Origin: Myxococcus guangdongensis
Lineage (GTDB): Bacteria; Myxococcota; Myxococcia; Myxococcales; Myxococcaceae
Direction of reading: 5' to 3'
Assembly: GCF_024198255.1 (NCBI RefSeq)
Contig: NZ_JAJVKW010000014.1
Span: forward strand, 62,001 to 126,000
Length of the DNA: 64,000 bases
Part shown: in pieces, positions 1-9,118 of the stretch
Layout: each line of letters starts with the position of its first letter
How positions within the stretch are numbered: the first letter of the stretch is position 1
Notes under the pieces: generated by a model
The model's input: only the letters and a program-made list of their open reading frames with translations
What the model was told of the DNA's origin: nothing
Database searches by the model: none
Made by a program: the position numbers and the translations under genes

Positions 1-539
1 CTCCCAGCTTCGCCTCCAACCCGCTGGCCCCCACCACCCCCTCGGCGCCCACCGAGGGCACGGGCAAGCTCGGCGGCAACCTGCCCCCGGGCCTGGAGAA
101 GTTCCGCAGCGCCATCGAGTCCGCCGCCGCCAAGACGGGCGTCCCCGCGGAGATGCTCGCCGCGCAGATCTGGCAGGAGTCGCGCGGTGACCTCGCCGCC
201 GTCACCACCAACGGCGGCAACGGCCTGAAGGACACCGGCCTGATGCAGGTCAACCCCAACACCTTCCAGGAGCTGCAGGCGAAGCACCCGGAGCTGGCCG
301 GCAAGGACCTCTCCGACCCCGCCACCAACATCCTCGCGGGCGCCTGCTACATGAAGGACATGAAGGAGCAGTTCGGCGGCTGGGACCTGGCGCTGCGCGC
401 GTACAACTCCGGCCCCAACGGCGTGGACAAGAGCAACCCGGATGCAATCCCCGCCGGCACCGGTGACGCCACCTACGTGCGCAAGGTGAAGGATTTCATG
501 AGCACCCTCGCCAGCGGCGAAGGCTCTCTGCCCGCCTGA
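1..539 (+). CDS. Lytic transglycosylase SLT-domain protein (5' end outside window)
   Basis: The open frame is read from base 3 and has no start inside the window, so this is the C-terminal ~178 residues of a longer protein. A Pro/Thr-rich linker comes first. A goose-type/Slt70-like lytic transglycosylase domain follows: QIWQESRGDL carries the presumed catalytic Glu (residue 59 of the visible part), then GLMQVNP, ILAGACYMKDM and RAYNSGPNG, the usual order of motifs in family 1 lytic transglycosylases. Such enzymes cleave peptidoglycan between MurNAc and GlcNAc. The N-terminal part, which would show export or fusion domains, is missing. The gene is followed by a strong hairpin, consistent with being the last of its transcript. 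Confidence 0.85.
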   Translation, partial: PSFASNPLAPTTPSAPTEGTGKLGGNLPPGLEKFRSAIESAAAKTGVPAEMLAAQIWQESRGDLAAVTTNGGNGLKDTGLMQVNPNTFQELQAKHPELAGKDLSDPATNILAGACYMKDMKEQFGGWDLALRAYNSGPNGVDKSNPDAIPAGTGDATYVRKVKDFMSTLASGEGSLPA

Positions 540-859
540 TTCCAGGCGCTTCCCCGAGCGACCCGAGACACACGGGTCGCTCGTCACCATGTCGAGACAT
601 GCCGTGGGGCGACTCGTTCTACCGCAGGCGTCTGACATGCCCTGAGACACCCACCTGGAGCACCCCGCACCTCCATTGTCCGACGTGGCTTCCCCTCTCA
701 GCGCGCGCCCGATACATGGGAAAAGTTGCGCGAGATGGCAATGAATCGCGAACGCCCATTCAGTGACTTCAATTGGCAATGAGCACGATGTCTGGGTTAG
801 ACATGGCGCCGCTGTGCCTGCCTTGCCCTGTCGTGCCATCCCCCCAAGGAGAAGTCCGA
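540..859. other. Intergenic region with hairpin and two ATGTC-type inverted repeats
   Basis: This 320-base gap has no convincing gene. It holds the hairpin 556-582 just after the transglycosylase and two short inverted repeats: CATGTC-GA-GACATG at 588-601 and ATGTCT-N5-AGACAT at 788-804. The second is 56 bases before the start of the next gene. The rest is unremarkable. Confidence 0.6.
556..582 (+). terminator. Hairpin terminator after the transglycosylase
   Basis: A perfect 10-bp inverted repeat (GAGCGACCCG at 556-565, CGGGTCGCTC at 573-582) with a 7-base loop lies 16 bases after the stop codon. There is no clear U-run, as is common in GC-rich genomes. Confidence 0.6.
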
Positions 860-3800
860 ATGACACCCCAGAAGTCACGACCCGCTCGGGTCGCGAGCGT
901 GCCGCGTGTCCCCACGCTGGCGCTGCTCGCCGCGGTGCTGCTCGTGCTGCCCGCCGCCGCCCGAGCCCAGCCGACCTTCACCCTGTTCACGCCCGGCACC
1001 ACCCCCGCCGTCGCCTCCGTCACCAATGACTTCGCCGCCGTGGAGCTCGGCGTGAAGTTCCGCTCGGATGTCGAGGGAGACATCCTGGGCATCCGCTTCT
1101 ACAAGGGCGCCACCAACACCGGCACCCACGTGGGCAGCCTGTGGAGCGCCACCGGGACGCGGCTGGCCTTCGCCACCTTTACCAGCGAGACGGCCACCGG
1201 CTGGCAGCAGGTCCTCTTCTCCACGCCGGTGCGCATCAGCGCCAACACGACTTACGTCGCGTCCTACCACGCGCCCAATGGCGCCTACGCGTTCAACACC
1301 GGCGGACTGGCCGCGGGCCACGACGCGCCCCCGCTGCATGCGCTCGCCGGCCCCAGCAACGGCGGCAACGGCGTGTTCACCTACGGCGCCGCGGGCTCCT
1401 TCCCCATCACCGCCTTCGGCAACGGCAACTACTGGGTGGACGTGGTCTTCCGCCCGGCCGAGCCCGTCACCCTGTGGCCCTCCAACCCCACGCCTCCCGT
1501 CGCTTCCGTCACCAATGACTCCTCGGCGGTGGAGCTGGGTGTGAAGTTCAAGACGAACATCACGGGCAACGTGCTGGGCGTGCGATTCTACAAGGGCGCC
1601 ACCAACACCGGCACGCACGTGGGCAGCCTGTGGAGCGCCAACGGCCAGCGCCTGGCGTTCGCCACCTTCACCGGCGAGACGGCCACCGGCTGGCAGCAGG
1701 TCCTCTTCTCCACGCCGGTCACCATCGCCGCGGACACGACGTACATCGCGTCCTACCACGCGCCCGTGGGCGCCTATGCCTTCGAGCAGGGCGGCCTCTC
1801 CACCGGGCAGGACACCCCGCCCCTGTTCGCGCTGCCGGGCGCCACCAGCGGCGGCAACGGCATCTTCGCCTACGGCGCCGCGGGCACCTTCCCGGTCAAC
1901 AGCTTCGAGAACTCGAACTACTGGGTGGACGTCGTCTTCCAGGCCACCGGCGCGCCGCCCCCGACGCAGCCGCAGGACGACGCCTACCGCATCTTCCCGC
2001 CCAACGCGCTGCCCGCCAACGCCACCGCCAGCGAGACGCTGCCCGTGGAATTGGGCGTGAAGTTCCGCGCGGACGTGGACGGTCAGGTCAAGGGCGTGCG
2101 CTTCTACAAGGGCGCCGGCAACAGCGGCACCCACGTGGGCAACCTGTGGAGCGCCGCCGGGCTGAACCTCGCCACCGCCACCTTCACCAACGAGACGGCC
2201 GTGGGCTGGCAGGAGGTGACGTTCAGCACGCCGGTGGCCATCACCGCCGGCACCACCTATGTGGCGTCGTACTTCGCGCCGCTCGGCGGCTATTCGTTCA
2301 ACAACAACGGCCTGGCCAACGGCGTGGACGCGCCGCCCCTGCACGCCCTGCCCGGCGCCACCACCGCGGGCGGCAACGGCGTCTTCACCTACGCCTCCGC
2401 GTCCACCTTCCCCAACGGCAGCCACCAGAACACCAACTACTGGGTGGACGTCATCTTCGAGTCCTACGGCCCGCCGCCCCGCCCGGGCGTCCAGGGCGCA
2501 GGCCCCGTGCTCGTGGCCACCGCCCCGGGCAACCCCTTCACGGACTACCTGCGCGAAATCCTGGAGGCCGAGGGCATCGCGTCCTTCGCCACCACGGACG
2601 CGGGCAACCTGGGCGTCAGCGTGACGCTCAATGACTACAAGGTCCTCATCCTCGGAGAGCAGACGCTGGGCGCCGCCCAGGTGACGCTCATCACCAACTG
2701 GGTGAACGCGGGCGGCAGCCTCATCGCGCTGCGCCCCGCCGCCAACCTCCAGTCCCTGCTCGGCCTCAATGCCTCGCAGGGGACGCTGAGCAATGGCTAC
2801 ATCCTGGTGAACACCACCCAGGCGCCGGGCACGGGCATCACCGCGGAGACGATGCAGTACCACGGCCCCGCGGACCGCCGCACCGTCACCAGCGGCACGC
2901 GCACCGTGGCCACGCTCTACTCGGACGCCTCCACCGCGACGACGTACACCGCCATCAGCCAGCGCACCGTGGGCAGCGGCACCGCCACCGCCTTCATGTA
3001 TGACTTGTCGAAGTCCGTGGTCCTCACCCGCCAGGGCAATCCGGCGTGGCAGGGGCAGAACCGGGACGGCTCCACCATCGGCCCGGGTGCTCGCGCCAAC
3101 GACATGTTCTACGGCAACGCGACGTTCGACCCACAGCCGGACTGGGTGAACATGGACAAGGTCCAGATTCCCCAGGCGGACGAGCAGCAGCGCCTGCTGG
3201 CCAACGTGCTGCACCAGACGAGCTCCGTGCCACTGCCGCGCCTGTGGTACTTCCCGCGCTCGCACAAGGCCGTGGTGGTGATGACGGGCGACGGGCACCC
3301 CAGTGGCCTCACCACCACGCGGTGGAATCAGTACCTGACCGACAGCGCGCCGGGCTGCAGCGTGGCGGATTGGGAGTGCATCCGAGGCACCGTCTATGAC
3401 TACGTCGGCGGGCTGACGGCCACCCAGGCCAACAGCTACGTGGCCCAGGGCTTCGAGTACGCCTTGCACGTCAATACCGGCTGCGCGGACTACACGGCCA
3501 ACACGCTGGACCCGGCCTTCTTCACGCCGCAGCTCCAAGGCTTCTCGCAGGCCTATCCGCTGGTGCCCGCGCCCACCACCAATCGCACGCACTGCATCGC
3601 GTTCAGCGACTGGTCCACCCAGCCCAAGGTGTCGCGCCTGCACGGCATCCGCCTGGACACTAACTACTACTACTGGCCCCACGAGTGGGTGCTCAACCGC
3701 CCGGGCCTCTTCACCGGCACGGGCCTGCCCATGCGCTTCGCGGACCTGGACGGCACGCCGCTGGACGTCTATCAGCTCGCCACGCAGCTGACGGACGAGT

Positions 3801-4246
3801 CCGGGCAGTCACTCGACGTGCACATCGACGCGCTGCTGGCCAACGCGCTCGGCACCAAGGGCTATTACGCCGCCATCAATGCCAACATGCACGTGGACTC
3901 GCACTCGTCGGCGGGGACCTCCGGCTCGGCGTTCATCATCGCCGCGGCCAAGCGTGAGGGCGTGCCCGTCATCACCGCGCGGCAGTTGCTCGACTGGGTC
4001 GACGCGCGCGAGGCGACGCAGGTGTCGTCGCTGGCCTTCAGCGGCACGCAGCTGACGTTCAACGTCATCAACCCGGCGCGCAACCTGTCCCTCATGGTGC
4101 CCACGCGCGCCGCCAACGGCCGCAACCTGACGTCCGTCACCCGCGCCGGCTCCGCCGTCACCACGGTGATTCGCACCATCAAGGGCGTGAGCTTCGCGTT
4201 CATCGACGCGGCCCCGGCCGGCACGTACACGGCCACCTACAACTGA
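860..4246 (+). CDS. Secreted DUF4082 triple-repeat protein with ThuA-like and deacetylase-like C-terminal regions
   Basis: 1128 residues. The start at 860 is chosen because AAGGAGA lies 7-8 bases upstream and the reading then opens with a classic signal peptide ending ARAQP; an upstream in-frame start at 773 would bury it. Three DUF4082 modules follow at roughly residues 60-197, 220-360 and 395-535. Each has ELGVKF, FYKGA and a YWVDV ending, and they are nearly identical to one another in places. DUF4082 is a beta-sandwich found in secreted bacterial proteins and is presumed to bind carbohydrate. Residues ~545-640 (VLVATAPGNPFTDYLREIL) resemble a ThuA/glutamine-amidotransferase-like fold. Residues ~790-1080 contain VVVMTGDGHP and HVDSHSS, suggestive of a polysaccharide-deacetylase-like barrel, but this is weak. 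The likely role is binding or processing of extracellular polysaccharide; the enzymatic function is unproven. Confidence 0.75.
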   Translation: MTPQKSRPARVASVPRVPTLALLAAVLLVLPAAARAQPTFTLFTPGTTPAVASVTNDFAAVELGVKFRSDVEGDILGIRFYKGATNTGTHVGSLWSATGTRLAFATFTSETATGWQQVLFSTPVRISANTTYVASYHAPNGAYAFNTGGLAAGHDAPPLHALAGPSNGGNGVFTYGAAGSFPITAFGNGNYWVDVVFRPAEPVTLWPSNPTPPVASVTNDSSAVELGVKFKTNITGNVLGVRFYKGATNTGTHVGSLWSANGQRLAFATFTGETATGWQQVLFSTPVTIAADTTYIASYHAPVGAYAFEQGGLSTGQDTPPLFALPGATSGGNGIFAYGAAGTFPVNSFENSNYWVDVVFQATGAPPPTQPQDDAYRIFPPNALPANATASETLPVELGVKFRADVDGQVKGVRFYKGAGNSGTHVGNLWSAAGLNLATATFTNETAVGWQEVTFSTPVAITAGTTYVASYFAPLGGYSFNNNGLANGVDAPPLHALPGATTAGGNGVFTYASASTFPNGSHQNTNYWVDVIFESYGPPPRPGVQGAGPVLVATAPGNPFTDYLREILEAEGIASFATTDAGNLGVSVTLNDYKVLILGEQTLGAAQVTLITNWVNAGGSLIALRPAANLQSLLGLNASQGTLSNGYILVNTTQAPGTGITAETMQYHGPADRRTVTSGTRTVATLYSDASTATTYTAISQRTVGSGTATAFMYDLSKSVVLTRQGNPAWQGQNRDGSTIGPGARANDMFYGNATFDPQPDWVNMDKVQIPQADEQQRLLANVLHQTSSVPLPRLWYFPRSHKAVVVMTGDGHPSGLTTTRWNQYLTDSAPGCSVADWECIRGTVYDYVGGLTATQANSYVAQGFEYALHVNTGCADYTANTLDPAFFTPQLQGFSQAYPLVPAPTTNRTHCIAFSDWSTQPKVSRLHGIRLDTNYYYWPHEWVLNRPGLFTGTGLPMRFADLDGTPLDVYQLATQLTDESGQSLDVHIDALLANALGTKGYYAAINANMHVDSHSSAGTSGSAFIIAAAKREGVPVITARQLLDWVDAREATQVSSLAFSGTQLTFNVINPARNLSLMVPTRAANGRNLTSVTRAGSAVTTVIRTIKGVSFAFIDAAPAGTYTATYN

Positions 4247-4445
4247 CCCTTCGCGCCCTCCAAGGCGCCAACGGCATGCGGGGCTCGACACGGCGCGTCC
4301 GGGTCGGGCCCCGCTTCGTTTCGGATTCGAGGAGGTGCTCCGTTCGACACGGGGTGCCTTGTGCTGGCCGGCTGGGAGCCTCTATGACGCGCCCCCGGGC
4401 CGGCGCCCTGCTGGCGGCCGCCCGGACACAAGGACCGCACACCCC

Positions 4446-5108
4446 ATGCTCCAGAAGCTGCTCGTCGGCCTCGCCGCCGCCATCCTCATCCTGGTGGGCT
4501 TCATCGCCTCCCGCCCCGCCGAGTTCACCATTCAGCGCACCGCGACGCTGCCCGGCCCCGTGGACGTGGCCTTCGCGCAGGTGAACGACTTCCACCAGTG
4601 GAACGCGTGGTCCCCCTGGGCGGCGCTGGACCCGGCCATGAAGACCACCTACTCCGGCCCGGAGGTCGGCGTCGGCGCCGGCTACGCGTGGACGGGCAAC
4701 GAGCAGGTCGGCGAGGGGCGGATGACCATCGAGGAGAGCCGCGCCCCCGAGCACGTGCGCATCAAGCTGGAGTTCATCAAGCCCTGGGCGGCCACCAACC
4801 TCACGGACTTCCACTTCAAGCCGGTGGACGGCGGCACCGAGGTCACCTGGGCCATGAGCGGCACCAACGACTTCATGGGCAAGGCCTTCGGCCTGCTCAT
4901 GGACATGGACGCGATGGTGGGGAAGGACTTCGAGAAGGGACTCGCCAGCCTCAAGGGCGTCGTGGAGGCGGAGGTGAAGAAGCGCGCCGAGGCCGAGGCC
5001 GCGCGTGTGGCCGCCGCGAAGGCCGCCGAGGAGAAGGCCGCCGAGGAGAAGGCCGCCGAGGAGAAGGCCGCCGCCGCCGCGCCGGCCGTCGCCCAGCCCA
5101 CGCCGTGA
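4446..5108 (+). CDS. SRPBCC-family membrane-anchored protein with Ala/Glu/Lys tail
   Basis: 220 residues. An N-terminal hydrophobic segment (MLQKLLVGLAAAILILVGFI) serves as signal anchor. A START/SRPBCC (polyketide cyclase/dehydrase-like) domain follows at about residues 25-175, recognised by FHQWNAWSPWAALDP and the pattern of a hydrophobic cavity fold. The C-terminus is a charged tail containing three exact 15-bp repeats that encode AEEKA. SRPBCC proteins bind lipids or other hydrophobic ligands; no ligand can be named here. The start at 4446 is the only one that places the hydrophobic segment at the N-terminus; an in-frame start at 4335 adds residues unlike a coding N-terminus. Confidence 0.75.
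   Translation: MLQKLLVGLAAAILILVGFIASRPAEFTIQRTATLPGPVDVAFAQVNDFHQWNAWSPWAALDPAMKTTYSGPEVGVGAGYAWTGNEQVGEGRMTIEESRAPEHVRIKLEFIKPWAATNLTDFHFKPVDGGTEVTWAMSGTNDFMGKAFGLLMDMDAMVGKDFEKGLASLKGVVEAEVKKRAEAEAARVAAAKAAEEKAAEEKAAEEKAAAAAPAVAQPTP
5025..5069 (+). repeat. Three exact 15-bp tandem repeats inside the SRPBCC gene
   Basis: GCCGAGGAGAAGGCC occurs three times head to tail in frame, encoding (AEEKA)3 in the C-terminal tail. It is a likely site of replication slippage that changes tail length without shifting frame. Confidence 0.9.
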
Positions 5109-5147
5109 ACGGCAGGGCCGAGCGCTCCTCGGCCACGACGGTTCCCC

Positions 5148-5178
5148 GACGCCTCCGTGCCCCCAGCGCGGAGGCGTC
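5148..5178 (+). terminator. Hairpin after the SRPBCC gene
   Basis: A perfect 10-bp inverted repeat (GACGCCTCCG at 5148-5157, CGGAGGCGTC at 5169-5178) with an 11-base loop lies 39 bases after the SRPBCC stop and before the catalase gene. No U-tract. Confidence 0.5.
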
Positions 5179-5348
5179 GTCGCGTCCGGAGTCCGGAGTG
5201 TCGACCTCTGGGCCTCCTGAAGGCAGACATGGCCGGTGGTGAACGCTCTCGTGCCATGGGGCACGCGCCGTTCCCCTGTCATGCGGTGCGCGGCGTAGAC
5301 CGCGAGCGCGCCAGGTGCCGGCGCGTTCCTCGCCGTCAGGGAGCTCTC

Positions 5349-7478
5349 ATGCCGCCGCGAAAGTCTCCGTCGAAGCCGAACCCGCCGCTTCCCAGCAAGA
5401 ACGAGCAACTGGAGCCCTATCGCATGCACCAGGAGGACACGGTGCTGACGACGGACCAGGGCATCCCCATCTCCGAGACGGACAACTCGCTGAAGGCGGG
5501 CCTGCGTGGCCCCACGCTCCTGGAGGACTTCCACTTCCGCGAGAAGATGATGCGCTTCGACCACGAGCGCATCCCCGAGCGCGCCGTGCACGCCCGAGGC
5601 GCTGGCGCCCATGGCTACTTCCAGGTCTATGAGTCCCTGGAGCGCTACACCCAGGCGCGCTTCCTCACGGACCCCAGCCTCAAGACGCCCGTCTTCGTGC
5701 GCTTCTCCACCGTGGGCGGCTCGCGAGGCTCCGCGGACACCGTGCGCGACGTGCGCGGCTTCGCCACCAAGTTCTACACACCCGAGGGCAACTACGACCT
5801 GGTCGGCAACAACATGCCCGTCTTCTTCATCCAGGACGGCATCAAGTTCCCCGACTTCGTCCACTCGGTGAAGCCCGAGCCGCACAACGAGATTCCCCAG
5901 GCGTCCTCGGCGCACGACTCGCTGTGGGACTTCGTGTCGCTCGTCCCGGAGACGGCGCACATGGTGATGTGGCTGATGTCGGACCGGGCCATCCCCCGCT
6001 CCTTCCGCCACATGGAGGGCTTCGGCGTCCACACCTACCGGCTGGTCAACGCCAAGGGGAAGGCGACGCTGGTGAAGTTCCATTGGAAGCCGGTGCTGGG
6101 CACACACTCGCTCGTCTGGGACGAGGCGCAGAAGGTGTCCGGCAAGGACCCGGACTTCCACCGCCGGGACTTGTGGGACACCATCGAGTCCGGGAACTTC
6201 CCCGAGTACGAGCTGGGCCTGCAGCTCATCCCCGAGGGCGACGAGCTGAAGTACGGCTTCGATTTGCTGGACGCGACGAAGCTGCTCCCCGAGGAGCTGG
6301 TGCCGGTGCAGAAGGTCGGCAAGCTGGTGTTGGACCGCAACCCGGACAACTTCTTCGCGGAGACTGAGCAGGTGGCCTTCTGCGTGTCCAACGTCGTGCC
6401 GGGCATCGACTTCACCAATGACCCGCTGTTGCAGGCGCGCATCTTCTCGTACCTGGACACGCAGCTGACGCGGCTGGGCGGACCCAACTTCGCGGAGCTG
6501 CCCATCAACAAGCCCGTCTGCCCGGTGCACAACCACCAGCAGGATGGCTTCGGACGGCAGGCCATCAACACCAGCCGGGCGAACTACCACCCCAACTCGC
6601 TGGGCGGCGGCTGCCCGGTGCTGGCCAACCCCAAGTCCGCCTTCGTCCACCGCCAGGAGCGGGTGGAGGGACACAAGATTCGCGCGCGCAGCGGCAGCTT
6701 CGCGGACCACTTCAGCCAGGCCACACTCTTCTACAACAGCCTGTCCAAGCCCGAGCGCGAGCACCTGGTGGCCGCGCTCGAGTTCGAGGTGAGCAAGGTG
6801 GAGCGCGAGGAGATTCGCGAGCGCGTGGTGAACAAGGTCCTGGTGAACATCGACCGGGACCTGGCCGTGCGCGTGGCGAACGCGGTGGGCGTCGCGCCGC
6901 CCAAGCTCGGCAAGCAGCCGGAGAGCAAGCCCGTCTCCAAGCTGACGGCGTCACCGGCGCTGAGCCAGCTGAACACGCCGCATGACTCCATCCTGACGCG
7001 CAAGGTGGCGGTGCTCGTCGCGGATGGCTTCGCGGGGCGAGAGCTGGCTCAGGTGCGCAAGACGCTCGAGGGGATGGGCGCCATCCTCGAGGTGGTGGGC
7101 CCCACGCTCGGCCCCGTCGCCAGCGCGGATGGCGGCGAGGAGAAGCCCCTGAGGACGTACCAGACGGCATCCTCCGTGCTGTACGACGCGGTCTACGTGC
7201 CCGGGGGTGAGCGAAGCGTGGCCACGCTGAAGAAGGTGCCGCTCGCGGTGGACTTCGTGCGCGAGGCGTACGTGCACTGCAAGGCGCTGGCGCTGTCGGG
7301 TGCGGCCACGTCGATGCTGGACGCCGCGGGGTTCTCCACGCCCATGGCGAAGGGGCTGGATGACTCGCTGGGCGTCATCCGCAGCGCGAAGAACGAGACG
7401 CGCGGCTTCGGGCAGATGTTCGCCAAGGCCATCGCCGCGCACCGCCACTGGGCTCGCGAGGCGCCTGGGCCGGCCTGA
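5349..7478 (+). CDS. katE: Large-subunit (HPII/KatE-type) catalase
   Basis: 709 residues, the size class of clade 2 large catalases. The catalase core has the distal-side motif FDHERIPERAVHARG with catalytic His81, the VGNNMPVFFIQD segment with the conserved Asn, and the proximal haem ligand in RIFSYLDTQ (Tyr368). From about residue 551 a DJ-1/PfpI (flavodoxin-like) domain follows (KVAVLVADGFAG), the extra C-terminal domain that distinguishes KatE/HPII from small catalases. It disproportionates hydrogen peroxide in the cytoplasm and is usually associated with stationary phase or stress. The start at 5349 was chosen over 5157 because the upstream residues do not match family N-termini. It is transcribed alone and is convergent with the next gene, only 8 bases away. 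Confidence 0.93.
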   Translation: MPPRKSPSKPNPPLPSKNEQLEPYRMHQEDTVLTTDQGIPISETDNSLKAGLRGPTLLEDFHFREKMMRFDHERIPERAVHARGAGAHGYFQVYESLERYTQARFLTDPSLKTPVFVRFSTVGGSRGSADTVRDVRGFATKFYTPEGNYDLVGNNMPVFFIQDGIKFPDFVHSVKPEPHNEIPQASSAHDSLWDFVSLVPETAHMVMWLMSDRAIPRSFRHMEGFGVHTYRLVNAKGKATLVKFHWKPVLGTHSLVWDEAQKVSGKDPDFHRRDLWDTIESGNFPEYELGLQLIPEGDELKYGFDLLDATKLLPEELVPVQKVGKLVLDRNPDNFFAETEQVAFCVSNVVPGIDFTNDPLLQARIFSYLDTQLTRLGGPNFAELPINKPVCPVHNHQQDGFGRQAINTSRANYHPNSLGGGCPVLANPKSAFVHRQERVEGHKIRARSGSFADHFSQATLFYNSLSKPEREHLVAALEFEVSKVEREEIRERVVNKVLVNIDRDLAVRVANAVGVAPPKLGKQPESKPVSKLTASPALSQLNTPHDSILTRKVAVLVADGFAGRELAQVRKTLEGMGAILEVVGPTLGPVASADGGEEKPLRTYQTASSVLYDAVYVPGGERSVATLKKVPLAVDFVREAYVHCKALALSGAATSMLDAAGFSTPMAKGLDDSLGVIRSAKNETRGFGQMFAKAIAAHRHWAREAPGPA

Positions 7479-7486
7479 CGTGGTGC

Positions 7487-9070
7487 TCAGCCCGGCGTCT
7501 TCCCGACGAACAAGCCGAGCGCGAAGGCGATGCCCATGAGCACGAGCACCCACACCATGGGGACGCCGCCCTTCGCGCGCGCATTGACGGCCGGAGCCAG
7601 CAGGCGGGCTCCGGCCTGCTCCTCGGGGACGATGAGGCGGACCTTGATGACGGCCTTGGCGAGCACCTCCTCGACGTCGTTGAGGAAGCGCTCGTACTCC
7701 TCGGCCACCAGCTCCAGTGGCTCGCCGTGGTGGGACTCGTAGCGCTTCGCCACGGCGTCGTGGTTGCGCAGCTGGGCCTCGCGCTTGGACACGTCCACCC
7801 AGCCGCACACGAGAGACGGGCCGGAGCCCTTGCGTGGCACCAGGGAGATGTTCTGCCGGGCCAGCTTGCCGCCCGCGGTGCTGGGGCCCTCGGGTTCGTC
7901 GATGCGCAGCACGCGGTGCGGTCCGCGTCCGTACATCTTCTTGGCCAGGGCCTCACGGAGCTGCTCGGCGAGCAGCGCGGAGTGATTGGCGAACATCGTC
8001 CGCAGCGCGGGGCCCTCCTCGGCCGCAGCGGCCACCTTGCCCGCCGCGGGCTCCAGGGGACTGAGCCGTACGACGCCGGCCGTGAGCCCACCGGGGGCCT
8101 GCGGCTTGTCGCCACCACGTGACAACCAGTTGACCGCGGGGACCTTCACCCGCTCCACACGCGGAGGGCCACCGGGGACCTCTGCCGCGGGATGCGCGCC
8201 TCCTCGGACCTCGGTCGCGGGCGCCGCGCCACCTCGCCCCTCCGCCGCTGAGCCTCCGCGCATCCCCGCCGCCGAGGCCCCGCCGCCTCGTACCTCTGTC
8301 GCGGGCGCCGAGCCGCCGCGCACCTCGGTCGCCAGGGCCGAGCCTCCGCGCATCCCCGCGACCGAAGCCCCGCTGCCACGCACCTCCGTCGAGGGAGCCG
8401 GGCCGCCGCGCAGCCCCGCTGCGGGAGCCGCGCCGCCGCCTCGAATCTCCGTGGCGAAGGGCAGATGCTCGTCCTCACCACCGCTGGCGCCCTGGGTGAA
8501 GAGCTGGAACTCCTCGTCGCCGCCTCCCGCGTGGGCGGCGGATGCGTTGGTGTCCTCGTCCTCATCCAGGTCCAGGGCCTGGATGCGCTCCCGTGCTTCA
8601 CGAGCACCCGCGCTGCCTCGAGGCTCCTCCTGCGCGGCGCGGCCCCTCGCGGGCGGCGCGCCCTCCGCGGCTCCCCGTGCGTGGGCGCCACGTGGGTCGG
8701 CGGGAGGTCGGTTGGGGCGCGCATCGGAGGCCCCGGCGGAGGCGGACGGGCTCCGGTTCGAGCGGGCCTCGGTGACGATGACCTCCTGTCCCCGGGCCGC
8801 GCCACGTGCCTCGGGACCTCGACCGGCGACACCTCGCGGCGGCGGCGCGTTCTGTCCCTTGCGCGCCTCGGTGACGATGTCCTCCTGCTCGTCGACCCCG
8901 TCCAGGGGACCGATTCGAGTCTCGGGAGCGGGCGGGTCCGGAGGCGCCACGCGGGTCTCCTCCGGTGCGTAGGACCTCGGGATGTCGCGCGTCGCGTCCT
9001 CGTCCTCGGGCGCCATGCGGGTCTCCTCGTTCCGGCCGGGCCCCGCGCCCCGCCTCTGTCCATTCGCCAT
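7487..9070 (-). CDS. Low-complexity protein with ETR-motif repeats and C-terminal membrane anchor
   Basis: 527 residues, family not recognised. The N-terminal third repeats short ETRxxP-like motifs (EETRMAPED, EETRVAPPD, PETRIGPLD) and VTEAR motifs separated by Pro/Ala/Arg-rich linkers. The middle (~residues 200-310) is a degenerate ~10-residue repeat of the ATEVRGG type. A more ordered, charged region follows from ~350 to 500 and may form helices (LVAEEYERFLNDVEEVLAKAVIKV). The last ~22 residues are a hydrophobic helix (MVWVLVLMGIAFALGLFVG), giving tail-anchored topology with the bulk in the cytoplasm. Regular Thr-Arg motifs in a disordered region could be kinase targets read by FHA domains, but that is speculation. 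Confidence 0.65.
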   Translation of the reverse strand: MANGQRRGAGPGRNEETRMAPEDEDATRDIPRSYAPEETRVAPPDPPAPETRIGPLDGVDEQEDIVTEARKGQNAPPPRGVAGRGPEARGAARGQEVIVTEARSNRSPSASAGASDARPNRPPADPRGAHARGAAEGAPPARGRAAQEEPRGSAGAREARERIQALDLDEDEDTNASAAHAGGGDEEFQLFTQGASGGEDEHLPFATEIRGGGAAPAAGLRGGPAPSTEVRGSGASVAGMRGGSALATEVRGGSAPATEVRGGGASAAGMRGGSAAEGRGGAAPATEVRGGAHPAAEVPGGPPRVERVKVPAVNWLSRGGDKPQAPGGLTAGVVRLSPLEPAAGKVAAAAEEGPALRTMFANHSALLAEQLREALAKKMYGRGPHRVLRIDEPEGPSTAGGKLARQNISLVPRKGSGPSLVCGWVDVSKREAQLRNHDAVAKRYESHHGEPLELVAEEYERFLNDVEEVLAKAVIKVRLIVPEEQAGARLLAPAVNARAKGGVPMVWVLVLMGIAFALGLFVGKTPG

Positions 9071-9118
9071 GGGCCGCTCCTCGTCCGGGCGAAGATAGCC
9101 CGGCCAGGGCCCCTTGCG

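Noticed and set aside
875..3682. A 935-residue open frame on the minus strand across the DUF4082 gene
   Set aside because: It is Arg/Gly/Val-rich, without domains, and is the antisense of a clearly coding repeat gene in a GC-rich genome; no start context was seen.
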